Notes: a model not told the origin generated them from the sequence alone. Shown: positions 52,477 through 61,886, counted from the stretch's first letter. The stretch is 64,000 nt of DNA from Nostoc sp. ATCC 43529 (GCA_003326205.1 LWTK01000084.1:285239-349238), one strand, 5' to 3'. Program-made: numbers and translations.

Positions 52477-53048
52477 AGTTAGAAACCTCGAAGTTTGGAT
52501 CTGATTAAATTGGAGTTAGCTATTAGTTGATTGCCTTGTGACTGGCTGCTCAACTCACCGCTTGTTTAATACGATATATGCCAATAACTATGTGAGTCAT
52601 CTGAATTTTCCGCACAGTTAATTACCATGTACAGAAAAACTTGTTGCACGATTAAGAAAGTAACCTGTCTGAAAAATACGCTTAGAGAAAACTTCTATTT
52701 TTAGATTCTGTCTTGAGGATGATTATTCACAAAATGCGTTATTGTAGCAGAACTATACACACTTAACGTTGGTTGGATCTTTGTTCTTGCTGATTATTCG
52801 TTTAATGTTAAACTCGCTTGTGTAACCAAAATCACCCGCTAAATCACATATCCTCTTACCAACGTCGCAATTTTAGTTACAATACTCAATGGAATTAGAT
52901 TAGCGATCGCCTTATATAAAACTTTTATTTGATTGCGTTACCCAAAGACTTTGTATAGACTGTCAGTCAGTTGAAATGATAAGTTTCCAACTGCACATGA
53001 TATTACCTGCGTGTGCCAATATCATTTGAGTTGTTAATTGCTGTAGTT
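52477..53048. other. Divergent promoter region of the peptide genes and the BrkB gene
   Basis: 570 bp without a gene. It should contain the promoter of the P1-P5 row (minus strand) and that of the BrkB-family gene (plus strand). No operator recognised by eye. E-type inverted ends are absent here, unlike in the internal gaps. Confidence 0.45.
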
Positions 53049-53957
53049 ATGTTTAAGCCTCGTTTTGTTCGCTTTTTTCGTCACCTCAATTGGCGTACAT
53101 TGAAAAAAACTATCGCCAGGACAATGGAAACACGACTTTTTGGACTAGCCTCAGAAATTGCTTTCAATGCCATGTTATCCTTGTTCCCAGCGATTCTTGC
53201 TTTGATTACAGCTATTGGCTTATTGGCAGAATCTTTACAAAACACTTTTAAACAACTGGCGACGCAACTGAGTCAAGTTTTACCTGAAGAAGCTTTAATT
53301 CTGATTCGTGATTTTGCCACTACAGAAATTACCAATTCCAAAAACAGTGGTTTATTTTCTCTAAGCTTTTTATTAGCAATTTGGACTGCTTCAGGTGCTG
53401 TGAATACTGCAATGACAGCCCTCGACCAAATCCATCAAATTCCCTCAGAACAAATACGCCCTTTTTGGAAAGCCAAGCTTGTTTCTTTGGGATTAACAGT
53501 TGGTACGATATTGCTTTTAGTATTAGCTTCTTTTTTAGTGTTTACCAGCGATTGGTTGTTGGGAATGGTAGCACGTGAAAATTCTTCTTTAATCTTTTTG
53601 TTCGATATTTGGCAGCTGTTACGCTGGCCTTTAGCTTTAAGTATTGTTGCTTACGCTTTTGGCTTTGTCTATCGCTACGGGCCGAGTGTGTGGAACCCAG
53701 GCACACCAATGATGCCTGGAGCGATTTTAGCAGCTGTTTTCTGGGCTATGTTATCTGCCTTATTTCGGCTTTATGTCGCGAACTTTGGGAATTATAATAA
53801 AGTATATGGTGCAGTTGGAGCTGTGATAGTTTTGATGCTCTGGCTGTCGATGAGTGCTGCTGTAATGTTAATCGGCGACCAGTTGAACGTGATTGTCGGC
53901 GAAGATATGCGTTCCAAACTACAGCTACAATCTAGCAAAAATATTAACAAATATTAA
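53049..53957 (+). CDS. YihY/BrkB-family membrane protein
   Basis: 302 residues from ATG 53049 (MFKPRFVRFFRHLNWRTLKK); an in-frame GTG at 53013 is less likely. Six helices. Markers: LASEIAFNAMLSLFPAILAL, IWTASGAVNTAMTALDQIHQ, RYGPSVWNPGTPMMPGAILA, YGAVGAVIVLMLWLSMSAAV. The family was once called ribonuclease BN by mistake. Role in the envelope unknown. It faces the peptide genes divergently but shows no link to them. Confidence 0.9.
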   Translation: MFKPRFVRFFRHLNWRTLKKTIARTMETRLFGLASEIAFNAMLSLFPAILALITAIGLLAESLQNTFKQLATQLSQVLPEEALILIRDFATTEITNSKNSGLFSLSFLLAIWTASGAVNTAMTALDQIHQIPSEQIRPFWKAKLVSLGLTVGTILLLVLASFLVFTSDWLLGMVARENSSLIFLFDIWQLLRWPLALSIVAYAFGFVYRYGPSVWNPGTPMMPGAILAAVFWAMLSALFRLYVANFGNYNKVYGAVGAVIVLMLWLSMSAAVMLIGDQLNVIVGEDMRSKLQLQSSKNINKY

Positions 53958-54042
53958 AAATAAATCTTGGAAGAAACTTTTGCAAAAGTTCAAGACAAGA
54001 GTAAAATGTCTAACGATTGAATATAAATAAGCGATCGCTTTC

Positions 54043-54549
54043 ATGCCTGATTCTTCTTTTCGGTCTTCCATGATTGAACCTGATGCCAAAGCACCTACTT
54101 TAAAACGCCTCCGTCAGATAAGTCGGGTGTTGGATAATGCTATCACTATTCCCGGAACTCAAGTTGGCATTGGTATCGATCCAATTTTAGGATTACTACC
54201 TATTGGTGGTGATTTTTTGGGAGTCATGTTTTCTTGCTACATTATTTTAGAAGCAGCACGCCTTGGTGTATCTAGAGCCACCTTAGGCAGAATGGTTGTG
54301 AATGTAATTATTGATGGCTTAGTAGGTGCTATTCCAGTTTTCGGAGACTTTTTTGATGTTGCTTGGACAGCTAATAATCAGAATCTCAAGCTATTGGAAG
54401 AACATTTAAAATTTCCCAGCCAGCAAAAGAGTGCAGACAAGTGGTTTATTCTTGCTGTTTTGGTTGGGTTGTTGCTAATCTCCATTGCCTTAGTAGCATT
54501 ACCCGTGATTTTAATTAGAATCCTGTGGAATGCTTTAACAGGTACTTAA
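54043..54549 (+). CDS. DUF4112 membrane protein
   Basis: 168 residues from ATG 54043. DUF4112 markers: LDNAITIPGTQVGIGIDPIL GLLPIGGDFLG, then VVNVIIDGLVGAIPVFGDFF DVAWTANNQN. A hydrophobic C-terminal helix (about 134-160). Function unknown; 85 bp after the BrkB-family gene in the same direction. Confidence 0.88.
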   Translation: MPDSSFRSSMIEPDAKAPTLKRLRQISRVLDNAITIPGTQVGIGIDPILGLLPIGGDFLGVMFSCYIILEAARLGVSRATLGRMVVNVIIDGLVGAIPVFGDFFDVAWTANNQNLKLLEEHLKFPSQQKSADKWFILAVLVGLLLISIALVALPVILIRILWNALTGT

Positions 54550-54679
54550 ATTATCAAAATTCTTCCATCTAGAATCTAAAAACCAGAATTCATAAAACTT
54601 TGAAACCCAAGTTTAATAATTTGAATAAAATTCACAAGGTATAGTAATCTTGATTTTATATTCATCCTGAATTCTGAAC

Positions 54680-54719
54680 GGCAGTTACTCATGGGGGAAA
54701 CCCCCAAGACCGCACTGCC
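54680..54719. repeat. GGCAGT palindrome with GGGGGAAACCCCC hairpin
   Basis: GGCAGT (54680-54685) pairs with ACTGCC (54714-54719) and encloses GGGGGAAACCCCC (54693-54705). It interrupts a CCTGAATTCTG-like sequence (cf. 54667 and 54723). Dispersed repeat type. Confidence 0.7.
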
Positions 54720-54760
54720 TCCTCCTGAATTCTCACCTTAAATTATTGATTAATCAAGGA

Positions 54761-55696
54761 ATGAAAGATTGGTGGCAGGCCACTTTTCCTAAAGGGCGGC
54801 AAAATTTGGTTATTACTGATGCTCATGGGTATCCTGTACAAATTGCTTATGGCGAAAAAGGTAGAGGAAAACCCCTAATTCTCTTACATGGTATGGGGAG
54901 TTGGAGCTACAATTGGCGTCACCTGATAGCACCATTATCTAAATATTTTCGGGTAATTTGTTTTGATGCCAAAGGGTTTGGTTTTTCTGAAAAACCATTG
55001 TCTCGAAAAGAACATAACGGTCATCAAGTTGTTGAATTTCAAAGAATTATTCAGGCATTATGTGATGAACCAGCAGTAATTGTGGCTGAATCTCTAGGGG
55101 GATTAATTGCCCTTGCCCTTGCTCAAGAATATCCCCAATTAATAGCGCGGTTGATAGTAGTAAACGTGCCTATATTTACCGAAACTTTACCCCATTGGGC
55201 TATGTGGTTACTTGCCCAAACACCTCTAGAAATAATGCAAACTGTAGACTCTTTGCGTCTGGCATATCTGTTTGCACCTTTATTTAGAGAAATAATGGCA
55301 ATAGAAAGACGTGCAGTACTATTCGATCCTTCAATTCTGACACAGGAAGATATCTATTGGATAACTTACCCATTTATTGAACTACCTGGTACGATCGCTA
55401 AAGTTGCTGAAGAGTTACAAATAGCAGCCCGCGAAATAGAAAATTCCCAAGTAAATAAACCAAATATGCTCACTAAAATTCAAAGTAATTTACATAAAAT
55501 TCAGTGTCCTACACTAGTTTTGTGGGGTGAGCAAGATAGTTGGTTTCCTGCTAGTCATGGTGCAAAATTACATCAACATATCCCTAATTCCAAATTTCAA
55601 ATTTTGTCTAACTGCCGTCATGATGCCTCAACTGGTGCTTCTGAGGTAGTAAATAGAGCAATTGTGGAATTTTTGCAAGATAGTGGGTTTTACTAA
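54761..55696 (+). CDS. Alpha/beta hydrolase
   Basis: 311 residues from ATG 54761 (MKDWWQATFPKGRQNLVITD), with AAGGA directly upstream; a TTG at 54746 is an alternative. PLILLHGMGSWSYNWRHLIA (oxyanion HG), VICFDAKGFGFSEKP, nucleophile in VAESLGG (AxSxG rather than GxSxG), Asp in WGEQDSWFP, and histidine in NCRHDAS near the end. Typical of cyanobacterial epoxide-hydrolase-like or haloperoxidase-like hydrolases of unknown substrate. Confidence 0.82.
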   Translation: MKDWWQATFPKGRQNLVITDAHGYPVQIAYGEKGRGKPLILLHGMGSWSYNWRHLIAPLSKYFRVICFDAKGFGFSEKPLSRKEHNGHQVVEFQRIIQALCDEPAVIVAESLGGLIALALAQEYPQLIARLIVVNVPIFTETLPHWAMWLLAQTPLEIMQTVDSLRLAYLFAPLFREIMAIERRAVLFDPSILTQEDIYWITYPFIELPGTIAKVAEELQIAAREIENSQVNKPNMLTKIQSNLHKIQCPTLVLWGEQDSWFPASHGAKLHQHIPNSKFQILSNCRHDASTGASEVVNRAIVEFLQDSGFY

Positions 55697-55941
55697 AGAA
55701 TTCAGAATATTTCAATTTTCAGTTCATCCTCCCTTTCAAAGACCTTGGTTGTTGACTGTTGACGGTTAACAGTCATCAGTCAACAGTTAACGCACTAAAA
55801 AGGATATAGGACTCATATCATGTTCGGTAGAAAACTTATCATTAAGACTGACGCGGGAACATGGAGACGCGGGGACGCGGAGATATTTTAATAATAAGTA
55901 ATTATCCGAACTTGGTATCATATTTGATTTTTGAAATAAAC

Positions 55942-56016
55942 GTAGGGTGCGTTACGCCAAAGGCTAACGCACCAAAACCTCAGGTGTGCGTTAGGCTACG
56001 CCATAACACACCCTAC
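55942..56016. repeat. GTAGGGTGCGTTA double palindrome
   Basis: Starts GTAGGGTGCGTTACGCC, ends in CACACCCTAC, with two nested GCGTTA/TAACGC pairs. Second, larger relative of 38211-38243. Confidence 0.7.
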
Positions 56017-56109
56017 ATATACTTAGATTTTTTCAGAAATCAAATCGGATTCCTATATATTCATCTCCCAGTAGTACAAAATTGATGCTGAATTCTTCCT
56101 CATAAAAAG

Positions 56110-56269
56110 AGAGTGGGAGGAAGCATATCAATTAGCTTTCAGACTCCCACTCTATCATTTGCTACTGAAGTGAACAGGAATGTATACACACCTTGCTTGT
56201 GATTTGGGGGCTAATGTGTACTTCAAGAACAACGCCTGTATACATTTAATATTCCTGTTGTAGCAAATG
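56110..56269. ncRNA. Candidate structured RNA or fold-back element
   Basis: First hairpin: AGAGTGGGAG (56110-56119) with CTCCCACTCT (56144-56153), perfect. Second: CATTTGCTAC (56156-56165) with GTAGCAAATG (56260-56269), continuing inside with ACAGGAAT / ATTCCTGT and TGTATACA / TGTATACA. About 160 nt of strong fold potential, no repeat partner in the window. The strand of transcription cannot be decided. Confidence 0.35.
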
Positions 56270-56617
56270 TCAAACTTAATTATTGATATTTATCTGCCAA
56301 AAAATCCTTTCATAATAATTATTTGTGACAGCTTTTTCTGTGTAAACCTCTTAGCAAATAATATTTTTTGCAAAAAACATTTGCTTGCTTGGTAGTCCCT
56401 GATAACAACACCCTTGAAGTCGTTTATCTTCTATAATTTAGCTTGCATAATCCAAATCCAGTTGCCATTTTGGCAGGTTTTTAACTTTTTAAAAGCCGTT
56501 AAATCTCTATATATCAAGCCTAAAAAATAAGATTCCTGACTTCTTAGAGAAATCAGGAATCTAGTCACCTTAATTAACAAAAAATATTAATTTGACAGGT
56601 TTTTACTTTACAGTATT

Positions 56618-57271
56618 TTAATACTGGCGTAAAATCGCAGACAATGAACTATCTTTACGGAGATCCATCAAGTCTGCCAATGATTCTTTGCGCGTATCCA
56701 AGTGGTGTCTGTGTTCTGGTGGTAGAACTGTCACCAAATGCTTTGTTTTAGGTGCTGTCTGCATCACAGGCATTAGTTGTGGCTGAGGCACAAAAATTGG
56801 CTGGTTTTTGGGAAGGCGCGGTTCCAATCTTGTGTAGCGGGCTTCTGCCATGCGTGCATGATGACGATTAACCTGTTTTGGGGCTTTTTGCGGTTGCGTT
56901 TTCCGGTTAAGCATTCGGAAAATAATCCAGCAACCACTACCACAACTAAGGGCGATCGCAGCCACCATCCATAAAGGTGTAGGATTACTATTCTCTGATG
57001 GTGAATATATTGGTTGTTCTACGATAACTGGAGGAACTTCTTCTGTTTCTTCTGATGTTACCTGCCCAGGATTAGTTAAGCTATACAAGGCAAAGGCACC
57101 ACCTCCGAGAAACATCGCTAAAGACCCAGTTAACAATAGCCAAGGATGATGTGCAACCAAATATATCAGACCATTTGAGCTTTTTCTTAATCTCGATTTC
57201 CTGTTTGTCAGCTCTGGAGTGGCCCCTATTAGTTGGGTTGGCTCGTGCTGTACACTCTGACTTTTTTCCAT
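56618..57271 (-). CDS. Two-helix membrane protein of unknown function
   Basis: 217 residues from ATG 57271. Two hydrophobic segments (about 44-66 and 99-118) separated by an acidic-Pro loop (TSEETEEVPPVIVEQPIYSP). The cytosolic tail is basic and Pro/Gln-rich (KTQPQKAPKQVNRHHARM, QPIFVPQPQLMPVMQTA) and ends with a short helical LADLMDLRKDSSLSAILRQY. I do not recognise a family. Could be a membrane anchor for a cytosolic partner. Confidence 0.6.
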   Translation of the reverse strand: MEKSQSVQHEPTQLIGATPELTNRKSRLRKSSNGLIYLVAHHPWLLLTGSLAMFLGGGAFALYSLTNPGQVTSEETEEVPPVIVEQPIYSPSENSNPTPLWMVAAIALSCGSGCWIIFRMLNRKTQPQKAPKQVNRHHARMAEARYTRLEPRLPKNQPIFVPQPQLMPVMQTAPKTKHLVTVLPPEHRHHLDTRKESLADLMDLRKDSSLSAILRQY

Positions 57272-57473
57272 GATTACTTTCAGATTTGTACCCCTCTAGT
57301 CAATAAATTGTACTGGAGGAGTCAAGCATCAGGTATCCGTAACAAAAGTTCAGATTCGAGTAACTTTTTTGTAAAATAAAGGTTACTAAATCTGATTAAC
57401 TTTTGCCTAAATTCTGTATTTTCTGCTACTTTTTTCTGTAATAATCTGGGAATTTATTCGCTGATTTTTCTTG

Positions 57474-58574
57474 TCAAGTAGGAGAATGTCTTTCGATCGC
57501 AAGTTGAATTAAACGATCTACTAATTCTGGAAAAGCAACTCCACTATGTGCCCAGAGTTGGGGATACATACTAGTTGCAGTGAAGCCTGGTAAGGTGTTG
57601 ATTTCATTAATCAAAACTTCTTGTGTCGCTTCCACATAGAAAAAATCTACCCTGGCCAAACCTGCGGCGTCAACAGCTGCAAAAGCTTGCAACGACATGT
57701 CCTGAATTTTACGGACGATAGCATCTGGAATGCGTGCGGGTATCAGTAAATCTGCTTTACCTTCAGTATATTTTGTTTCATAATCGTAAAAATCGCTGTT
57801 GTATGTAATCTCTCCAACGACAGAGGCTTGGGGTTGGTCATTACCTAAAACGGCACACTCTACTTCTCTGGCGTCTACCACACCAGCTTCTACAATTAGC
57901 CGTCGGTCATAACTAGCGGCATTATCTAAAGCAGCTTCTAATTCTGGGCGCGATCGCACTTTGGCAATGCCCACTGATGAACCTAAATTAGCAGGCTTGA
58001 CAAAAGCAGGATAACCTAATGTTGCTTCAATTTCATCACACAGTTTCGGAAATACACAAGGATTAGACCAAACTTGCGCTCTAGTTATTGCCTTGTATTT
58101 CACCTGCGGTAGTCCCGCTTGCTCAAACGCCATCTTCATGGCAATTTTATCCATCCCCATGGCCGAACCTAATACCCCAGAACCCACAAAAGGCACTTGC
58201 ATCAAGGTGAGCAAGCCTTGAATTGTCCCGTCTTCACCGTTGGGGCCGTGGAGAATGGGAAACCAAACATCCACTTCCGCAACTTGAGAGGGTGATTGCC
58301 ATTGGTTGAGGGTTTGGGTTTGAGGGTTAGATGTTAGTCCCCCAGATGTTGATTCCTGGGATTCCAGTAGTGGGATACCACTTCCTAAAACCTTTTGGGG
58401 TGCTTCCCCTGCTAGCCAACGTCCATCTTTTTGGATGTAAAAAGGCAGTATTTCGTACTTACTAGTATTTTCCTCTGCACTTAAGGCTTTAGCGATCGCC
58501 CGTGCTGAGTTGATCGAAACTTCATGCTCTCCTGAACGACCGCCAAACAATAACCCCACGCGCAGCTTAGTCAT
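57474..58574 (-). CDS. ddl: D-alanine--D-alanine ligase
   Basis: 366 residues from ATG 58574 (MTKLRVGLLFGGRSGEHEVS). ATP-grasp family. Motifs: HGPNGEDGTIQGLLTLMQVP, YVGS-type loop in FVGSGVLGSAMGMDK, FVKPANLGSSVGIAKV, VECAVLGN, ARVDFFYVE and NEINTLPGFTATSMYPQLW. Makes D-Ala-D-Ala for peptidoglycan. Complete; the in-frame upstream ATG at 58598 would precede the start without a Shine-Dalgarno. Confidence 0.95.
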   Translation of the reverse strand: MTKLRVGLLFGGRSGEHEVSINSARAIAKALSAEENTSKYEILPFYIQKDGRWLAGEAPQKVLGSGIPLLESQESTSGGLTSNPQTQTLNQWQSPSQVAEVDVWFPILHGPNGEDGTIQGLLTLMQVPFVGSGVLGSAMGMDKIAMKMAFEQAGLPQVKYKAITRAQVWSNPCVFPKLCDEIEATLGYPAFVKPANLGSSVGIAKVRSRPELEAALDNAASYDRRLIVEAGVVDAREVECAVLGNDQPQASVVGEITYNSDFYDYETKYTEGKADLLIPARIPDAIVRKIQDMSLQAFAAVDAAGLARVDFFYVEATQEVLINEINTLPGFTATSMYPQLWAHSGVAFPELVDRLIQLAIERHSPT

Positions 58575-58685
58575 TTTGAGTACCTCGAAACTCCTCAAGC
58601 AGATAGCGTATCACAACCTACAAAACTTGCCATATTTTTCGCTAATTTTTCGTGCCTTAGGACTCGGTTACCCACAAAATTATTG

Positions 58686-58715
58686 GTAGAGACGTTGCAA
58701 CTGCAACGTCTCTAC
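58686..58715. repeat. Perfect GTAGAGACGTTGCA palindrome
   Basis: GTAGAGACGTTGCA, 2-base loop, TGCAACGTCTCTAC. Same family as the coaBC terminator at 12092-12120; a second degenerate copy lies at about 58766-58793. Confidence 0.8.
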
Positions 58716-58865
58716 ATCGTTGGAATAGTGAAAAATCGTGGGGTGTGACTCGTGGTTTCCCTACAGTAAAGATATTGTATTGCAACGTCTTTAATTGAAG
58801 AGATGAGAGCGAGCGCCAATTTTTTTGAGCTATTAATCATAGGTTTGAACCTATGACGGGCTGAT

Positions 58866-59015
58866 TTAGGGCATAGGGTGGAAAAGAAGATCTGGCAGAA
58901 AGTAATTAAAAATTGCCCAGGTAGAAAAGGCAATTGATATCGAAATAACAGCAAGAACTGGTGCTAAGGAAAGATATCTAAGAAAATATCCTTGTTGATT
59001 GTTTTGTTTCTGCAT
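58866..59015 (-). CDS. psaJ: PsaJ-like photosystem I subunit IX
   Basis: 49 residues from ATG 59015 (MQKQNNQQGYFLRYLSLAPV), with TTGGAG 5 bases upstream. The C-terminus NYFLPDLLFHPMP is almost the PsaJ hallmark (NRFFPDLLFHPLP), and FLRYLSLAPVLAVISISIAF gives the single helix with the conserved APV. PsaJ stabilises PsaF in photosystem I. No psaF is present upstream, where a tnpB remnant and an unassigned frame are found instead. This could be a second, divergent psaJ. Confidence 0.85.
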   Translation of the reverse strand: MQKQNNQQGYFLRYLSLAPVLAVISISIAFSTWAIFNYFLPDLLFHPMP

Positions 59016-59133
59016 ATAATACTCCAACATGCTTAATAAATGGAACAACTTACAGCATTTTGCAAGTAAATCAACTACAAATTTTCAGATGAAAAATCTT
59101 CTGATATTAACATTACTCATTGTGTTTGAATAC

Positions 59134-59298
59134 TTATGCTGCCAGTAATGCCAATAAAGCACCTGTAGCGATCGTTCCCCACTGAAACAACGGTAATTTA
59201 CCTAAAAAATTAGAAATGCTGGGTATGACTAAATTTTGATAATCTCCATCAATTTGATTAATACTTGTTGACCAACTTTCGCTGGTAATGCCTGATAG
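59134..59298 (-). other. Unassigned 54-codon frame ending in a membrane helix
   Basis: On the minus strand, bounded by stops, the frame ends YQNLVIPSISNFLGKLPLFQ then WGTIATGALLALLAA. No ATG start; overlaps the tnpB remnant in another frame. Reads like the C-terminus of a small membrane or photosynthesis protein truncated by the insertion. Gene identity unknown. Confidence 0.35.
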
Positions 59299-59483
59299 TC
59301 ACTTGTTGGCTGACAGATTTTCTGTATAGTGTTGTAGTTAATTTATTCGCCAATACTAATAAATTTTTGTCTGATTAAATAGTTGGCATAGTTAAACAGA
59401 TTTTTCGCTAACAAACACACCTTATCGACTTCATGCCAGTAACGATGATGTCTATCAATAATGTGTTTTTCAACAAGATACAT
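59229..59483 (-). pseudogene. 5' remnant of an IS605-type tnpB gene
   Basis: From ATG 59483 the frame reads MYLVEKHIIDRHHRYWHEVD, then KVCLLAKNLFNYANYLIRQK, FISIGE, a TAA (59343-59345) in place of the Tyr expected in GEYINY, then INYNTIQKICQPTSDYQALP and AKVGQQVLIKLM. This matches the N-terminal part of TnpB as recalled (VEKHIIxxxHxxYxEIDxLC; YRALPAKVSQQVL). Everything after about 85 codons is missing. Inactive fragment. Confidence 0.8.
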
Positions 59484-59917
59484 TCGGAGTAATCATATTG
59501 CTACACTCCTCGATATTCTGCTCCCCACAGCAGTTAATTGTCAATCACTCAATGAGCAATGTTGATTTTTGTCTATATTTGTTTATATGTATGGCAAAAA
59601 TACTTAATACCCCAATTTTGAATATCTCACTCGCACCATATTGTTTCAGAGCGATACATTTCTACTTCTGGGCTTGTTCTATATGGTTGACAGAACCCAT
59701 CAAATACTCATGCAGCTATGTAAATAAGGTAAATGGTAAATATTGATGAGCCAGTGCCAAGCAGCAGATTTATTGCGGGCGATCGCTGAGAGAATAGATC
59801 CGTAGCTACAAAATTCGCTACGTTGTTCAATTTACTTTTCAAGCGGCAAAAATTTTGGAATTTTGCTGCCACGGTAAAGGATGATTCGATCTTTACCAGT
59901 ACTGTTAGAATGTATCG

Positions 59918-60766
59918 ATGTCAAAAAAGCAACATTTTCTAAACAAAAAACTCGGTTGGTCATTGGATGAGCGAGATCCAAAGTTCATCAAATCTCTGAT
60001 GCCCCTATTTGGCTTTTTCTATCACCACTATTTCCGAGTTCAAACTAGCGGCTGGGAGAATATTCGACCTGAAGAAAAAGTTTTGTTAGTCGGTTCGCAC
60101 AATGGAGGACTCGCAGCTCCAGATATGACAATGATGATGTACGACTGGTTCCGACGCTTTGGTGTGGAGCAACCCGTTTATGGATTGATGCATCCCAAAG
60201 CCTGGGAAGTTAGCCCACCACTAGCGCAACTGGTTGCCAAAGCTGGAGCAATCATGGCTCATCCAAAAATGGCTTACGCTGCCTTGCGGTCTGGAGCTAG
60301 TGTACTAGTTTACCCAGGCGGAGCCGAAGATGTCTTTCGACCACATCATTTGCGTAACAAAATTTATTTTGTGGGACGACAAGGATTTATCAAGTTGGCC
60401 TTGCGGGAAAATGTACCAATTGTGCCTGTGATTTCTTGGGGTGCCCACGATACGCTAATTGTGCTTGCTGACTGCTACAAAATTGTGCAACAACTCCACG
60501 AATGGGGGATGCCTTGGCTATTGGGAATTGACCCAGAAGTTTTTCCCATTTATCTGGGGTTACCTTGGGGATTAGCAATTGGGCCATTGCCTAACATTCC
60601 CTTACCTGTGAAGTTGTACACGCGGGTTTGTCCTGCCATTGTATTTGAACGGTATGGTCGGCAAGCAGCCTGCGATCGCCAGTATGTCAATGAATGTTAT
60701 GAATTAGTTGTTAGTCAAATGCAGCAAGAGCTAGACAATCTAGTAAAACTGTCTGCTAACTCATAG
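59918..60766 (+). CDS. Lysophospholipid/glycerol acyltransferase-family protein
   Basis: 282 residues from ATG 59918. PlsC-like fold. Acceptor motif VGSHNGGLAAPDMTMMMYDW (HxxxxD-like, His followed by Asp after seven residues) and VLVYPGGAEDVFRP (motif III, FPEG becomes YPGGAED), plus VPIVPVISWGAHDTL. The TMEM68/DGAT2-like sub-family has this GGAED motif. Acts at membranes on lysolipid or diacylglycerol acceptors; which one is not known. Confidence 0.82.
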   Translation: MSKKQHFLNKKLGWSLDERDPKFIKSLMPLFGFFYHHYFRVQTSGWENIRPEEKVLLVGSHNGGLAAPDMTMMMYDWFRRFGVEQPVYGLMHPKAWEVSPPLAQLVAKAGAIMAHPKMAYAALRSGASVLVYPGGAEDVFRPHHLRNKIYFVGRQGFIKLALRENVPIVPVISWGAHDTLIVLADCYKIVQQLHEWGMPWLLGIDPEVFPIYLGLPWGLAIGPLPNIPLPVKLYTRVCPAIVFERYGRQAACDRQYVNECYELVVSQMQQELDNLVKLSANS

Positions 60767-61118
60767 GGGACTTGCAAAATTTATTTGGAGTTATCTCAAA
60801 AGCCAAATCCCCACTAGATCTTCTATTTCCTGCTTTGACATAAGACCACAGGCTTAAAAGGACAATATTTGGGAGCATCCAATTTTCTCAAATTGAGATT
60901 CTCCCAATAATGGTTCTGACGGCATAAATAGAGCAAACACAACTTTGCCTATGTTAACCCTGCCAATTTTAGATTTTAGATCGTAAAATATTTTGCTGCC
61001 CTTACTCGCTGCAATAAATCCTTTAAGCAAAAATACAAAATCTTCAATTTCTGCACCCTTCTCGTGTGGGTCAATACAAAGTCACCAATCAAAAATTAAT
61101 TAACTATTAATTTTTTAA
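60767..61118. other. Gap holding a truncated ORF next to tRNA-Asn
   Basis: See the remnant at 60854-61081. The first 85 bp hold nothing recognised. A CTCAATTTGAGA palindrome lies inside the remnant region (60890-60905). Confidence 0.45.
60854..61081 (-). pseudogene. Start-less 75-codon ORF downstream of tRNA-Asn
   Basis: The minus frame is open from just after TGA 61082-61084 to TAA 60854. It reads LCIDPHEKGAEIEDFVFLLK, GFIAASKGSKIFYDLKSKIG, RVNIGKVVFALFMPSEPLLG, ESQFEKIGCSQILSF. There is no ATG or GTG in its first 50 codons; only a TTG at codon 18 could start it. Composition looks like a true protein C-terminus. Probably a 5'-truncated gene. Family not recognised. Confidence 0.45.
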
Positions 61119-61190
<72 letters not shown>

Positions 61191-61334
61191 ACGCTCACGA
61201 TTTATAATCTTAAACCTAAACTATAGAATTTGCAAGTACTTTAGCTAATTTTTTTTTCTTAGATGTTTAATCATAGATTTTTGCAACCCAAAACCCGCTC
61301 TAGAAGCGAAACAAAGGCTTTTGGATAATAAGAT

Positions 61335-61886
61335 TTACTGTAATCCCATTCGTAATTCAGCCAGACGCTGCCGTGCTTTAGCGTCGATTGCATTGGCTAA
61401 AAATCTACTCTTTGATTGTTTGCGTGTATGATACTTTTGTCGCATCCGACAGACTGTAGCTTCTACCTCGCCACAGAGTTGTTGTGCCGAAAGCCATTCA
61501 GCCCCATACCCCTGCACCATCAACTGCTGCGCTCGATCTGATGTGGCGACAATCACACGAGAAATCAAAGATTGAGCTATTTGCTGGCGAAAAGACGCAC
61601 AAGATTTTTCAATAAAAGTATCTGCTGTTTGCCCAAAATCGGTGTAGTGAACAGATAAAAGCTCTGTAATAATTTCTTTATTACTAGAACAATTTTGATA
61701 TTGGGCATCAAAAATTATTTGAGTTGCATAACCTTGAAACGCACTGTAACCAGTCATTGCTTCCACAAGTTCGTTGCGTGCGGCCTCTAGTCCAGCGCTA
61801 TCACGGGTTTTTTTCAAGCAAGGCCAAGCGCCTATTATATTGTAGCCGTCCACTAACAAAACGGCTTGGAGTAACGAACGGGGCAT
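61335..61886 (-). CDS. NYN-domain (YacP/Rae1-like) RNase
   Basis: 183 residues from ATG 61886. LLVDGYNIIGAWP (first Asp of the PIN/NYN site), LEAARNELVEAMTGYSA, TQIIFDAQY, TDFGQTADTFIEKSC (second acidic site) and VIVATSDRAQQLMVQGYGAEW (VxTSDxxxQ). YacP/Rae1 in Bacillus cleaves mRNA on ribosomes. A cyanobacterial orthologue in the same fold class. Basic C-terminal tail (KYHTRKQSKSRFLANAIDAK). Confidence 0.88.
   Translation of the reverse strand: MPRSLLQAVLLVDGYNIIGAWPCLKKTRDSAGLEAARNELVEAMTGYSAFQGYATQIIFDAQYQNCSSNKEIITELLSVHYTDFGQTADTFIEKSCASFRQQIAQSLISRVIVATSDRAQQLMVQGYGAEWLSAQQLCGEVEATVCRMRQKYHTRKQSKSRFLANAIDAKARQRLAELRMGLQ

Larger units (their letters stand above)
55697..56617. other. Repeat-rich gene-free stretch
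   Basis: Contains GTTGACTG heptamers (55747-55790), a GACGCGGGGACGCGG tract (55850-55880), a doubled GTAGGGTGCGTTA palindrome (55942-56016), and two strong hairpins (56110-56153 and 56156-56269). No gene recognised. Confidence 0.5.
59016..59917. other. Gene-poor stretch around psaJ with mobile-element debris
   Basis: Contains an unassigned membrane-type frame (59134-59298), a tnpB 5' remnant (59229-59483) and about 430 bp (59484-59917) without a recognised gene. The latter ends before the acyltransferase start. Confidence 0.5.

Noticed and set aside
55861..56085. 74-codon plus-strand frame
   Set aside because: Runs through GC repeat and the GTAGGGTGCGTTA palindrome.
58712..58954. 80-codon minus-strand frame over psaJ
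   Set aside because: Shares bases with psaJ in another frame, and no sensible motif.
59498..59746. 82-codon plus-strand frame
   Set aside because: No Shine-Dalgarno, low-quality Cys/Phe-rich composition, no family.
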